Shown: positions 44,169 through 53,096 of the stretch, piece by piece
Layout: each line of letters starts with the position of its first letter
Position numbering within the stretch: the stretch's first letter is position 1
Source of the DNA: Burkholderiales bacterium
GTDB taxonomy: Bacteria > Pseudomonadota > Gammaproteobacteria > Burkholderiales > Burkholderiaceae_C
Assembly (NCBI GenBank): GCA_947474755.1
Contig: CANJJE010000010.1
Coordinates: forward strand, 1-64,000
Reading direction: 5' to 3'
DNA: 64,000 nucleotides
Notes under the pieces: model-generated
Seen by the model: only the letters and a program-made list of their open reading frames with translations
Told to the model about the DNA's origin: nothing
Database searches by the model: none
Position numbers and translations under genes: made by a program

Positions 44169-46421
44169 CTAAGTCGGCGTCTGAAGCGGCGACTGATGGG
44201 GTGCCGCCAGAGCGGCACGACGGCCGGCCACGGCCCAGGCGCGCTCGAGCGTCTGTTCGAAGTCGACAGCGAAGCCGCGCTCGTCGAAGAGACCCGATTG
44301 CTGAAGATGGGCGCGAGCCTCCTGGCGCCATGTCGACAGGGCGGAGGCATCGGCGGCCAGGCCCGCAGCGATCTGCACGAACCGGGCGTCGCTGTCGGCC
44401 ACCCACTCGGTCTTGCCGATGGCCTGCAGGATCGACGCGCCCATGCGCGAGGTGTGCGTGCGCCCCCGCAGGGTGACCACGGGCACGCCCATCCACAGGG
44501 CCTCGCAGGTGGTGGTGGCACCGTTGTACGGAAAGGTGTCGAGCGCGATGTCGATGCCGTTGTACATCTCGAGGTGGGTGCTCTTGCCTGCGATCCAGGG
44601 CTGCAGCGTCAGGCGTTCGGACGCGATGCCGTGCGCCGCCATGAAACGCTCGATGTTGTCGCGGTTGGACGGCTGCGCCATGGCAGCGGCCTTGAGCAGC
44701 AGCCGCGAGCCCGGCACCGCATTCATCGCCTGTGCCCACGCGTCGAGCGTGTGGTCGGTGACCTTGGCGATGTTGTTGAAGGAGCCGAAGGTGACGAAGC
44801 CGTTGCGCAGACACGGGGCCTCGCCGATGGGCGGTTGCTCATCGGGCCGGTAGCAGAACATGCTGCGGCCCAGTCGCAAGGGGGACTCGGAAGCCGACGC
44901 GGGCATGTCGGTGGGCTCGGGGTCGATGACGGCATCGGTGATGCGGAAGTCGTTGGCCGGCACACCGCTGATGGTGGGATAGCCCAGATAGGTGAGCTGC
45001 ACCGGTGCGACGCCGCGGCTGAACATGAGCAGGCGCGAGCGCGAGGTGTGGCCCGACAGGTCGATCAGCAGGTGAATGCCGTCCTCCTGAATCTGCCGGG
45101 CGAGCTGCTCGTCGGAGAGACCGTCGCAATCGACCCAGCGGTGGCCGTACGACTTCAGGCGCTCGGTGGTGGCGTCACCCCAGCCCAGGTTGTGATAGCA
45201 GGTGATGTCAAAGCGCGACGTGTCGTGAAACTCGAGCAGGCCACCGAGAAAGTACGACACCGAGTGGCGCACGAAGTCGCCCGACACATAGCCCACCTTC
45301 AGGCGTTCACCCTGCGCCAATGGCCGCCACGCCGGCCGCGACGGCATGTGCTGCGGCAACAGCTGGCCAAATCCCGCGTGCAGGTCGAAGAGGGCTCGGG
45401 GGTCTTCGTAAAGGTAGTTGGCGTTCAGCAGCATTTGCGAGTGCAGGTCCGGCCGGACACCCGACATCTCGATGGCGCGCAGGCAGTGCGCCATGGCCTC
45501 CTGATGACGCCGCGACTGGAACAGCGTGCCACCGAGTTGCATGACGGAGTAGGCATCGAGGTCGAGTGCCGCCGATTTCTCGGCCAGTTCGCGGGCGGCA
45601 TCGACGTGGCCAAAGCGCGTGAGCAGCGCTGCCAGCGAACGCATCACCACCGCATGAGGTGCATTGAGGGCGAGCCACTTTTCATACACCTCGATGGCCA
45701 GCTTGTCGTCGCCCATGCCACGGAGGCAGGCCCCCAGATTGAGGCAGGTCTCGGGGTGCGTGGGGTCGATCGACAGGGCGTCGTTGAGCAACACCGCAGC
45801 CTCTGCCCGCCGTGTGGCGCGCATCAGCAGGACGGCGTGGTTGCGCAGCAGCGCAGGGTTCTTCGGGTCGAGCGCGGCGGCGCGCGCAGCGCCTTCGATC
45901 ACCTCGTCGCTGGGCGGCTCGTCCCGTGCGTGCTCGCTCGACTGGAAGGCGCGCAGCGCCAGTGCGTTGGCTCGATTGGCGTGCGCCACGGCCGAGCGAG
46001 GCGCCAGGGCCAACGCACGGTCGTACAGCGCAATCGCACCGTCGGCGTCGCCGCGCGTCTTGAGCACGATGCCCAGGCTGACCATGGCGTCGACATACGC
46101 GGCATCGAGCGCGATGGCCTGTCGGTAGGCCGATTCGGCGCCGTCGAGGTTGCCCGCCGCCTTGTGCGCGCGGCCCAGCGTGAAGTGATAGCGCGGCTCG
46201 CGTGGCGACCCTGCCACTGCCTTGCCCGCGCGTTCGACTGCTGCCGGCGCGTCCTTGGCAAGGATGGCCGCGATGGCGAGCAGGTAGTTGGCTTCGGGTC
46301 GCAGGGCAGCGCGCTCGAGCGCAGGGGCCAGCAGCGCCTCGACGCCCTGGTGCTGGCCGCTGGCCAGAAGCCGCTGCGCCTGCAGCAGGCCATCGTGACC
46401 CGATGCTTTCAAAGTGGACAT
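44169..46421 (-). CDS. TPR-GT41 (OGT/SPINDLY-like) glycosyltransferase 2
   Basis: 750 residues. Tetratricopeptide repeats run from about residue 10 to 330 (for example YHFTLGRAHKAAGNLDGAESAYRQA cut at residue 20 here). The GT41 region (about 370-720) has LKVGYVSGDFVRHSVSYF with His at the OGT His498 position, GIHLLIDLSGHT, LTYLGYPTISGVPANDFRITD, SFNNIAKVT with the catalytic-type Lys, and DTFPYNGATTTCEALWMGVPVV. It starts 43 bases after the tpsB stop, so transporter and glycosyltransferase are in one operon, as HMW1B and HMW1C are in Haemophilus. Sugar donor and acceptor residue (Asn or Ser/Thr) are unknown. Confidence 0.92.
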   Translation of the reverse strand: MSTLKASGHDGLLQAQRLLASGQHQGVEALLAPALERAALRPEANYLLAIAAILAKDAPAAVERAGKAVAGSPREPRYHFTLGRAHKAAGNLDGAESAYRQAIALDAAYVDAMVSLGIVLKTRGDADGAIALYDRALALAPRSAVAHANRANALALRAFQSSEHARDEPPSDEVIEGAARAAALDPKNPALLRNHAVLLMRATRRAEAAVLLNDALSIDPTHPETCLNLGACLRGMGDDKLAIEVYEKWLALNAPHAVVMRSLAALLTRFGHVDAARELAEKSAALDLDAYSVMQLGGTLFQSRRHQEAMAHCLRAIEMSGVRPDLHSQMLLNANYLYEDPRALFDLHAGFGQLLPQHMPSRPAWRPLAQGERLKVGYVSGDFVRHSVSYFLGGLLEFHDTSRFDITCYHNLGWGDATTERLKSYGHRWVDCDGLSDEQLARQIQEDGIHLLIDLSGHTSRSRLLMFSRGVAPVQLTYLGYPTISGVPANDFRITDAVIDPEPTDMPASASESPLRLGRSMFCYRPDEQPPIGEAPCLRNGFVTFGSFNNIAKVTDHTLDAWAQAMNAVPGSRLLLKAAAMAQPSNRDNIERFMAAHGIASERLTLQPWIAGKSTHLEMYNGIDIALDTFPYNGATTTCEALWMGVPVVTLRGRTHTSRMGASILQAIGKTEWVADSDARFVQIAAGLAADASALSTWRQEARAHLQQSGLFDERGFAVDFEQTLERAWAVAGRRAALAAPHQSPLQTPT

Positions 46422-46464
46422 GCCCTACCCCGTCGAGGCCCCGTGACAGGCGCTGGCGCCAGAC

Positions 46465-48075
46465 CTAGAACTCGATCACGCCGCTGGCATGCACCCGCGC
46501 GTTGCCTGCCCGTGTCTGCCCGGCAGCATGCAGCGGCCAGCCGACATCGAGCGACAGGCTGGCGAAGCGACGTGCCTGCAGGCGCAGCCCGAAGCCGACG
46601 CTGGTCAGCGTGTCGCGGTTGCGTTGGCCGGGCAGCGAGTCCTTGAGGCGCAGCCAGGCACCGTCGAAGAACGTGTGCGCCGTCAGCGACCCGAGCCAGG
46701 CCCCACCTTCGGGCGCCACGTTGCCGGTGCGCAGTTCGAGCGAGGTGCGCCAGGCCTTGTCGCCCACCGCAGTGGCATCGAGGTAGCCGCGCACGCTGTC
46801 GACGCCACCGGCCACGAACTGCTCGTTGCTGATCAGGGCCTGGTCGCTGAACTGACCTTCGAGGGAGCCGAACAGCGTGAAGCCGCGCGGCAGGTTCTGC
46901 GTGCGGGCGAGGTTGAGCTTGACGATCACGAAGTTGTTCTGTGCCTTGTAGCGCTTGTCGTCAAACTGCTGCTGCCGGCTGGCCAGCCCGCGCAGCGCGA
47001 AATTCAATCCGCCACCGGTCTGCCAGTAACCGTCCTTGTCGACCATCGTGGCGGCATAGCTGGCACCGAGCGGCAGGTAATGGATTGGCGTGCTGAAGCC
47101 GGCGTTGCCGCCGACGCTGACGCTTTCCATGAAGTCCTTGTAATCGGCGGACAGCGTGATGGAATGGTTCAGCGTCTCGGTGCCGTCAAGCAGCCAGATG
47201 CTGCGCAGGCCATAGATGCTGCCGCGTCCGAAAATGGTGGTGCCGCCTACCCCGGCAACGGTGTTGCTGTTGGATCTGATGTACGAGAACACCAGCAGCC
47301 CGTTGCCGGTGGGCACGGTGTAGGAGCCCGAGAACACCTTGACCTCGCCGGTGTCTTCGGGCGACACCTGCACCTGGCCGCTGATGCTGTGTTCGCGCTG
47401 CCAGAGGTTGTCGTAGCGCAGCGAGGCCTGCAGCCGCGACTCGGTGGTGTTGGGGCTGGACTTGTTGTTGAGCTCCAGGCTGCCGTGCAGCGGAAACTTG
47501 TCTTCGACCGCCAGATCCACTTCGGTGGTGCCGGGCGCCTTGCCGGGGCGCAGCAGCGGCGTGACGCGGCGGTCGGCCGAGCGGTTGACGGTGGCGAGCT
47601 GCGCGGTCACCTCCCTGAAATTGGGCACTTCGCCCTCGGCCAGCGCGGGCACCTTGTCGAGGATGCGGCCCTGCGAGTAATACCGCGCGCCGACCACCCG
47701 CAGCCGGGACACCGGCGCCTGCAGCACCTGCAGCGTGACCACACCATCGATGATGCGCTGCTCGGGCGTGTCGACCACCACCGTGCCGTAGCCGGCGTTG
47801 CGGTAGGCCGATTCCAGCGCGAGTCGCGCCGATTCGACGTCATCGACCGTGCGCCGTTCGCCCATGAATGGGTAGATTGCGCGCTCGATGCTTTCGATCG
47901 GCAGCACGGAGTTGCCTTCGACGCGGTACTCGAGGACGTCGAAACGAGGCGTCGACGGATCGGCAGGGGCTTCTGCCTGGGCGTGAACGCCGGCAGCGAT
48001 CGACAGCAGCAGGCAAGCGGCGAGGTGTCGCCAGGCTGACGGCGACGGAGAACCATGACAACGGGAAACGGCCAT
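46465..48075 (-). CDS. TpsB outer-membrane transporter (ShlB/FhaC/HecB family)
   Basis: 536 residues. A signal peptide (about 1-33, ending GVHAQ) precedes two POTRA domains (about 43-200; FDVLEYRVEGNSVLP and the SRLRVVGARYYS region) and a 16-strand barrel to the C-terminal Phe (SGVIEF). The motif SVRGYLD near residue 425 is the conserved tip of loop 6 that plugs the pore. Family members secrete one large TpsA partner across the outer membrane; the only TpsA in the window is the 3536-residue gene 7.4 kb away. It is followed by glycosyltransferase 2 and preceded by an atypical pseudopilin and the EpsA-like regulator. Confidence 0.95.
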   Translation of the reverse strand: MAVSRCHGSPSPSAWRHLAACLLLSIAAGVHAQAEAPADPSTPRFDVLEYRVEGNSVLPIESIERAIYPFMGERRTVDDVESARLALESAYRNAGYGTVVVDTPEQRIIDGVVTLQVLQAPVSRLRVVGARYYSQGRILDKVPALAEGEVPNFREVTAQLATVNRSADRRVTPLLRPGKAPGTTEVDLAVEDKFPLHGSLELNNKSSPNTTESRLQASLRYDNLWQREHSISGQVQVSPEDTGEVKVFSGSYTVPTGNGLLVFSYIRSNSNTVAGVGGTTIFGRGSIYGLRSIWLLDGTETLNHSITLSADYKDFMESVSVGGNAGFSTPIHYLPLGASYAATMVDKDGYWQTGGGLNFALRGLASRQQQFDDKRYKAQNNFVIVKLNLARTQNLPRGFTLFGSLEGQFSDQALISNEQFVAGGVDSVRGYLDATAVGDKAWRTSLELRTGNVAPEGGAWLGSLTAHTFFDGAWLRLKDSLPGQRNRDTLTSVGFGLRLQARRFASLSLDVGWPLHAAGQTRAGNARVHASGVIEF

Positions 48076-48138
48076 CCGGTGGATTCTTCCTTCACTTCAT
48101 GACAAAACGTCGAGGCTTTGTGACAACGTGAGCCGAGG

Positions 48139-48690
48139 TCAGGGCTCGAGGAATGGTGCGCGCCCAGGCGCTGACGCCGCAGCAGGCGTCGTCGCTGGCG
48201 CGAGCGCTTCGCCCCCACCTGGCGCCATGAAGCGCCACTCGCGGTAAGACAGTGCAGGCGGCGGCGAAAAACGGGGGTCGACAAACTGACGCGGAAAGGG
48301 CTTGCGGTCCGACAGGCTGTGCACGCCCACGATGCCGCCATCGGGAAGCCGGATGAGGCCCCACTGCGAGTCACCGGTCATCGGGTCGATGTAGAGGCGG
48401 CGCAGGTGGCGCGCGGGCGTGATGCTGCGGTCATCGTGCAGCAGCTCTTCGAGCCCGCGTGGATAGGGCTGCGCGGGATCGGTCGCAGCCGCCCGATATC
48501 GTTCGATGGCAGCGGCGAACTGACGGCCGACGAAGACCAGTTCACGCTCGTCGTCGCGCTGTTTCGCGACGCTCCAGACCACGCCGGCCACCGCAGCGGT
48601 GATCGCCAGCACGCTGATGAGAAACAGCACGCCCAGATAGGTGAAGCCGCGGCCGCGCTGCTGGGTTCGCCCTCGTCGAGACAGCGCCAT
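48139..48690 (-). CDS. Atypical pseudopilin lacking Glu5
   Basis: 183 residues. RGRGFTYLGVLFLISVLAI near the N-terminus is a class-III (prepilin-peptidase) signal with Gly before Phe, but the usual Glu at position +5 of the mature protein is Gly. The rest holds a short helix and an Arg-rich globular part with YPRGLEELLHD and IDPMTGDSQWGLI, a pattern seen in GspG-like pseudopilins, then a Pro/Ala tail. It starts four bases after the epsA stop and is 63 bases before tpsB, so it is cut off from the secretion operon and joined to the adhesin transporter. Loss of Glu5 usually marks a tip or minor pseudopilin (GspK type). Confidence 0.78.
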   Translation of the reverse strand: MALSRRGRTQQRGRGFTYLGVLFLISVLAITAAVAGVVWSVAKQRDDERELVFVGRQFAAAIERYRAAATDPAQPYPRGLEELLHDDRSITPARHLRRLYIDPMTGDSQWGLIRLPDGGIVGVHSLSDRKPFPRQFVDPRFSPPPALSYREWRFMAPGGGEALAPATTPAAASAPGRAPFLEP

Positions 48691-48694
48691 GACG

Positions 48695-49468
48695 TCAGTC
48701 GGGGCTGAGGATGCCCAGGCTCATGGCACGCGAGATGGCATGCGTGCGGGTGTTCGAGTCGAGCTTTCGCAGGATCGCCTGGACGTGGTTCTTGATCGTC
48801 CAGGGGCTGCAGCTCAGCAGCTCGGCAATTTCGGAATTGGTCTTCCCGTTCTTGATGAGGTTGAGGATCTCCTCCTGCCTGGGCGTGACCAGGCGACCCG
48901 AGCGCTGGGTCGTCGAACCGGCCGCTTCGCGTTCGGTGGCCAGCACCCGCAGGAAGGCCTTGTGCAGATGGGGCACCAGCAGTTCCAGCAGGTATACGAG
49001 CCGCTCGTCGAGTTCACCCGACAGCCTCGAGAACACGTAGAAAGCTTCGTACTTGCCACGCGTGCCCATCACCAGTTGCGCGGCCAGGTTCTTCAACTCG
49101 TTGTCGGTCACGAGCATCAGCAGCTCGTCGTCGGCCGGCTTGCCACTGGCGAAAGGGCAGAAGACGACGCTGGACCGATTGCCTTCGGCCGCCGCCAGCA
49201 GACGCGGCATCAGGCCGTTCAGCGGGTCGGCGACGATGTCGAAATGTTCCTGCCGGAAATACCGGCTGGCGCTGAATCGATGCATCGACATGCCTTGTCG
49301 GGAACCATCCTCGATGCCGCAGATCAGGATTTCGTGCGGGATCAATGACTGGACGGAACTCTGGCTCCAGACAAAGAACTGATGACGGCTCGACACGAGG
49401 AATGAGGCCTCGACGGCATCGGCATATCGGCCACGGTCGGTGTCGTTCAATCGGGGCTGTTGACTCAC
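48695..49468 (-). CDS. EpsA-like LuxR-type transcriptional regulator
   Basis: 257 residues from a GTG start with GAGGAAG about 10 bases upstream. The C-terminal part (about 190-257) is a LuxR helix-turn-helix (VTPRQEEILNLIKNG, SEIAELLSCSPWTIKNHV). The N-terminal part, with FVWSQSSVQSLIPHEILICG, matches the layout of EpsA, a regulator often found with exosortase and exopolysaccharide genes; it has no receiver domain. It heads a run of four genes ending in glycosyltransferase 2. The 131-base gap upstream, next to a 20-bp perfect palindrome, could hold its own promoter and operator. Confidence 0.82.
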   Translation of the reverse strand: MSQQPRLNDTDRGRYADAVEASFLVSSRHQFFVWSQSSVQSLIPHEILICGIEDGSRQGMSMHRFSASRYFRQEHFDIVADPLNGLMPRLLAAAEGNRSSVVFCPFASGKPADDELLMLVTDNELKNLAAQLVMGTRGKYEAFYVFSRLSGELDERLVYLLELLVPHLHKAFLRVLATEREAAGSTTQRSGRLVTPRQEEILNLIKNGKTNSEIAELLSCSPWTIKNHVQAILRKLDSNTRTHAISRAMSLGILSPD

Positions 49469-49599
49469 GTTGGAACTTCCTCGTAGCCACGCGCGAAGCG
49501 CAGGCGAAAAGCGCCCCGCATTCGTATCGCGTGTGAAGCCCGGACAGTAAACGTCGAAGGTGACAGTTTGTTGATTTCCGCAACCGCAGGGCTCACGAA

Positions 49600-49619
49600 G
49601 TGATCGGCATGCCGATCAC
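49600..49619. promoter_or_regulatory. 20-bp perfect palindrome at the end of the secretion operon
   Basis: GTGATCGGCATGCCGATCAC reads the same on both strands. It covers the stop codon of the last pseudopilin gene and lies about 132 bases before epsA. No T run follows, so a simple terminator is less likely; it may be an operator for epsA or a weak terminator hairpin. Confidence 0.55.
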
Positions 49620-50023
49620 CAGCTCTCGTAAGGCTCGCCGTCGAGGCTGTTGCCGGGCGCGCCGCTGCGCACGTCGTACACGCCTTCGCGCACTTCACCT
49701 TCGGGCGGTGGCAGCGTGATCCAGGTCGATGAACTTTCGGTGATGGGGTCGGGCGGAACGCTGCGCAGGTAGCGCTTTTCAGCCAGCTCGTCCAGGGTCT
49801 GCGGGTAGCGGCCGCGGTCGGCGACGTACTTGTCGATCGCGTCGCGCATGATGTGAAGATCCTGCTTCAAGACGGCTTCACGGCTGCGTTCGACGCTGTT
49901 GAAGTAGCGAGGCAGCGCCAGGCTCAGCAGGCTCGCGATGATGGCCATCACCACCATCAACTCGATCAGCGTGAAACCCGTGGTGCGGTTCAACCGTGGC
50001 GTCCTCAGATGCACGCCGCTCAC
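49616..50023 (-). CDS. GspG/H-like pseudopilin
   Basis: 135 residues from a GTG that overlaps the upstream stop by four bases (GTGA). TTG|FTLIELMVVMAIIASL gives a standard prepilin-peptidase site and N-terminal helix with Glu5. Then IMRDAIDKYVADRGRYPQTLDELAEKRYL, in two pieces around residues 50-75, and PPDPIT match GspG/PilE-type globular domains. Last gene of the secretion operon. The open frame extends 39 codons upstream into the next gene; the GTGA start is preferred. Confidence 0.85.
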   Translation of the reverse strand: MSGVHLRTPRLNRTTGFTLIELMVVMAIIASLLSLALPRYFNSVERSREAVLKQDLHIMRDAIDKYVADRGRYPQTLDELAEKRYLRSVPPDPITESSSTWITLPPPEGEVREGVYDVRSGAPGNSLDGEPYESW

Positions 50024-50541
50024 CACTCGCGGTACGGCCGACCGCCGATGCTGGTCTTCGGTGACAGCGAATACACATCGAACACATCGCGGCCAGGCTG
50101 CGGGTTGTCGGCGCTGCTCTCGTAGCTGCGCAGGCCCCACGACGCATCGGCCGGGAGTTCCGGGTCGGCCATCGGGTCGCGCGGCAGGCGCCTCAGGAAG
50201 TAGAGCTTCTTCGCCTGCGCGCTGCCGGCATCGGGCACACCCTCGACCAATGCGCTCAGCGTCGGCGGATAGCCCGACTCGTCGGCAGCCTTGGCAATGC
50301 GCCCGCTATCGGCGGCCACCTTGTAGGCATCGATCGCCTCGCGGATCTGCCGCAGTGAACTGCGCAGCTCCTGCTCCTGCGTGCGCTGAACGGCCAGGCT
50401 GGCAAGACTCATCGCGCCGCCGGCCAGCAAGGCCAGGATGGCGACGGTGATCAGCAGCTCGATCAGCGTGAAGCCGCGGATGCGAAACCTCACGGCGCAC
50501 CGCTGCGAGGGGACACGGCTGCACATTCCCATGGGTCTCAT
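50020..50541 (-). CDS. GspG-like pseudopilin
   Basis: 173 residues, with the start overlapping the secretin stop by four bases (ATGA); later in-frame Met codons at 4 and 6 are also possible. RIRG|FTLIELLITVAILALLA is a normal pseudopilin signal with Glu5. The globular part has QIREAIDAYKVAADSG, YPPTLSALVEGVP and LRRLPRDPMADPE, as in GspG. It is longer than GspG proper and ends FDVYSLSPKTSIGGRPYREW. Likely a pilus-like minor subunit of the same machine. Confidence 0.87.
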   Translation of the reverse strand: MRPMGMCSRVPSQRCAVRFRIRGFTLIELLITVAILALLAGGAMSLASLAVQRTQEQELRSSLRQIREAIDAYKVAADSGRIAKAADESGYPPTLSALVEGVPDAGSAQAKKLYFLRRLPRDPMADPELPADASWGLRSYESSADNPQPGRDVFDVYSLSPKTSIGGRPYREW

Positions 50542-52529
50542 GGTGTCGCAGGCGGCGTGGGTGGCGACACTTCGGTCACCGGCTCGGGCTCGGGCTCGGG
50601 CTCCTGGGCTTGCTCCGGGTCGGACGCATCACCACCACCACCACGACGCACGCCACCGCCCGCCGGCATCGCCAGCTTTCCAGCGCCGTGCACACGCAGC
50701 GGCAGCGCGCCGACCGCCGCTTCGGTGCCGCCCAGGTGCTCGTTGCGATCGGGTGTGCCGGTGGCCAGGTTGCGCACCACACGCGGCGTGATCAGCAGCA
50801 CGATCTCGGTCTTGCTGCGGTCGCTTTTCTCGCTGGAGAACAGACGGCCCAGCACCGGCAGGTCGATCAGCCAGGGCACACCCGTGGCCGCCTGCCGATC
50901 CTCATCGCTGATCAAGCCCGCCAGCGCCTGGGTTTCGCCATCCTTCAGCCGCAGCGCGGTGGTGGCCAGGCGAGTACCGATCTGGTAGGTCAAGCTGCCT
51001 GAACGGCTGCGCACTTCGCGCACGATGTTGCTGACTTCCAGGCTGACCTTGACGCCGACCTCGTTGTCGAGAAACACATTCGGCTCGACATCGAGCTTGA
51101 GCCCCACGTCGAGATATGTCACCGATTCGGACACACCGACGTTGGCGGTGGCCGTGGTGGTGATCACCGGCACCCGGTCGCCGATCAGGATCTGCGCCTT
51201 GTTGCGGTTCTTCACCCGGATACGCGGGTTGGCGAGGATGTTGGTGTCGCCGTTCTCGGCGCGCAGGTTCACCGAAGGGTTGTCGATGCCGATGCTGGAG
51301 CCGCGGATCCTGCGCAGCCGATCGGCCGTCAGCTGCGTGGTGGTCAAGGTGTTGTTCTGCACCGTGGTGTTGCCGGTGGCGGTGGACACCACCGTCGCCG
51401 GGTTCGGCACGATGTTCAGCAGCGTGAACTTGCCCGGGGTTTCGACGCCGATCTCGGTCAAGCGGGAGCGCTTGACTTCGAGCACCTCGACATCGAGCAG
51501 CACTTCGGGTTCGGCCAGGTCCTGCTCCGCGATCAGCTTGCCCGCCAGCGCGATGGCGGCCGGGGTGTCGCGCATGGTCAGGCTGTTGAGCTTTTCGTCG
51601 GCATACAGGTCCTTGGTCTTCAGCACGGTCTTCAGCATCGTGAACACCGTCTTGGCCTCGGCATTGGCGAGGTAGAAGGTCTTGACGCTCAGGTCCCGGT
51701 AGTCCTTCTGCTTGGCGGCAGTGTTCGGGTAGATCAGCACCGTGTTGTCGTTGAGCACCTTTCGCTCGAGCTGGTTGGTCACCGTCAGCACACCCACCAC
51801 GTCATCGATGCTCAGGTTGGCCACCGACAAGGTGACCTTGATGTCGGGCTTCACTTCGCGGTCGAACACGAAATTGATGCCGGTGGTGCGCGAGAGCGCG
51901 TCGAACACGGCCTTCAGGTTCGCGTCGCGGAAGTCGAGCGTGACCGGCTTGCGCAGGCTGGCTTTCAGCGTGGGCGGCAGCGCGTCGGCGGAGCGCCCGG
52001 CCTGCTCGTCGATCTGGCGCTTCAAGGCCAGCGCACGCGCCTGCGTCGGGTTTTCAGACAGCACCTGGCGCAGCCGCTGCATCGCCTCGTCGCGCCGGTC
52101 TCGTGCCATCAGTGCCTGGGCTTCGTCGACACGTTGCTGCTGACGACGCAGAGATTCCACATCTTCCAGGCCTGCTCGCCCGCGCAGGTTGCCTGCATCG
52201 AGGGCGAGCACCCGTCGGTACAGCGCAGTGGCGTCTTCAAGCTGGCCGGCGTTGCGCAAGCTGTCGGCCTTCGCGAGCCATTGCCCGATCTGCGTCTCGC
52301 GCTGGCGGATCACCAGCATCCGGTACTTCCGGTTGTCGGGCTCGAGGCCGATGCCTTTCTCGATCTGCGACAAGCCCTCCTCGACCTGGCCCTTGTCGAT
52401 CAGCTGCTGGCCCTCGCGCACGAATTCGCTGCCGGGCGCACAGGCCGTCAGCACGGTGGCAGCGATCAATGCAATCCAGCAGGAGGCGGCGGATCGTGCG
52501 GGTGAATGTGGCTTGTGCAACACGCTCAT
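50538..52529 (-). CDS. Secretin with N-terminal TPR region (GspD/PilQ/MshL-like), lipoprotein
   Basis: 663 residues. A signal peptide with lipobox VLTAC near residue 30 is followed by TPR-like helices (about 35-175), unusual for GspD. Secretin N domains (about 185-330; VTLDFRDANLKAVFDALSRTTG, FDREVKPDIKVTLS) lead to the secretin core (about 360-600) with LANPRIRVKNRNKAQILIGD split near the middle, GVSESVTYLDVGLKLDVEP and WLIDLPVLGRLFSS. A Pro/Glu-rich tail ends the protein. It forms the outer-membrane ring. It starts with a 4-bp overlap with the PulC/PilP-like gene. TPR-bearing secretins are seen in MSHA-like and other hybrid systems rather than classical T2SS. Confidence 0.9.
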   Translation of the reverse strand: MSVLHKPHSPARSAASCWIALIAATVLTACAPGSEFVREGQQLIDKGQVEEGLSQIEKGIGLEPDNRKYRMLVIRQRETQIGQWLAKADSLRNAGQLEDATALYRRVLALDAGNLRGRAGLEDVESLRRQQQRVDEAQALMARDRRDEAMQRLRQVLSENPTQARALALKRQIDEQAGRSADALPPTLKASLRKPVTLDFRDANLKAVFDALSRTTGINFVFDREVKPDIKVTLSVANLSIDDVVGVLTVTNQLERKVLNDNTVLIYPNTAAKQKDYRDLSVKTFYLANAEAKTVFTMLKTVLKTKDLYADEKLNSLTMRDTPAAIALAGKLIAEQDLAEPEVLLDVEVLEVKRSRLTEIGVETPGKFTLLNIVPNPATVVSTATGNTTVQNNTLTTTQLTADRLRRIRGSSIGIDNPSVNLRAENGDTNILANPRIRVKNRNKAQILIGDRVPVITTTATANVGVSESVTYLDVGLKLDVEPNVFLDNEVGVKVSLEVSNIVREVRSRSGSLTYQIGTRLATTALRLKDGETQALAGLISDEDRQAATGVPWLIDLPVLGRLFSSEKSDRSKTEIVLLITPRVVRNLATGTPDRNEHLGGTEAAVGALPLRVHGAGKLAMPAGGGVRRGGGGDASDPEQAQEPEPEPEPVTEVSPPTPPATP

Positions 52530-53077
52530 CCCCCACTGCGGAAAGTGACGGTCATGCTCTCGTTGAGCGGCAGGTAGGTCAAGGTCATGTGCTTCTCGTT
52601 CATCTGCTCGACGCGGTAGACCGCATCGACGGTGTCCCCGGCCTTGACCGGCAGGACGCGGTCGCCCTGGGTGAAGAAAGTGGTGCGAACCCCGTCTTCC
52701 GACAGCCCTCCCAGGTAGGCGTAGGGGAATGGCGGTGCCACGGGAGCCGGTGGCGGCTCGGCGACGACCCTGGCAGCGGGTGGCTGCCAGGACACAGGGT
52801 CGAACAGGCTCGCCTGGGATGCGCCGTCCACATCGGCGTCGTCGGCCAGGGAGCGTTGCCGCGCGTCGAGCCGGCCGAGTTGCACGCTGGTGGCCGAGGC
52901 GTCGGGCGCGGAATTCGATGCGGTGGATCGCGGCGTGACGCGCAGACGGGACGACGGCGCCGCTGCGGGCTCGACCACCTCGGCGTCGCTGCCCATCAGC
53001 GCGACCACGCGTTCACCGATCAAGGCACTGCCGACCACGACGATCAGCACGGCGATGCGCTTGCGGGCGGGTGTCAT
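52526..53077 (-). CDS. PulC/PilP-like inner-membrane connector protein
   Basis: 183 residues from the ATG of MTPARKRIAV; the open frame runs 23 codons further into the upstream gene. One membrane segment (about 7-25) leads to a Ser/Ala/Pro linker and a small C-terminal beta domain (about 110-183; YLGGLSEDGVRTTFFTQGD, then VKAGDTVDAVYRVEQM), like the HR domain of GspC or PilP that binds the secretin. It lies directly before the secretin gene with a 4-bp overlap, as pilP/pilQ do. Family assignment rests on layout, not on a strong motif. Confidence 0.75.
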   Translation of the reverse strand: MTPARKRIAVLIVVVGSALIGERVVALMGSDAEVVEPAAAPSSRLRVTPRSTASNSAPDASATSVQLGRLDARQRSLADDADVDGASQASLFDPVSWQPPAARVVAEPPPAPVAPPFPYAYLGGLSEDGVRTTFFTQGDRVLPVKAGDTVDAVYRVEQMNEKHMTLTYLPLNESMTVTFRSGG

Positions 53078-53096
53078 CTCGGCCACGGCACGGTAC

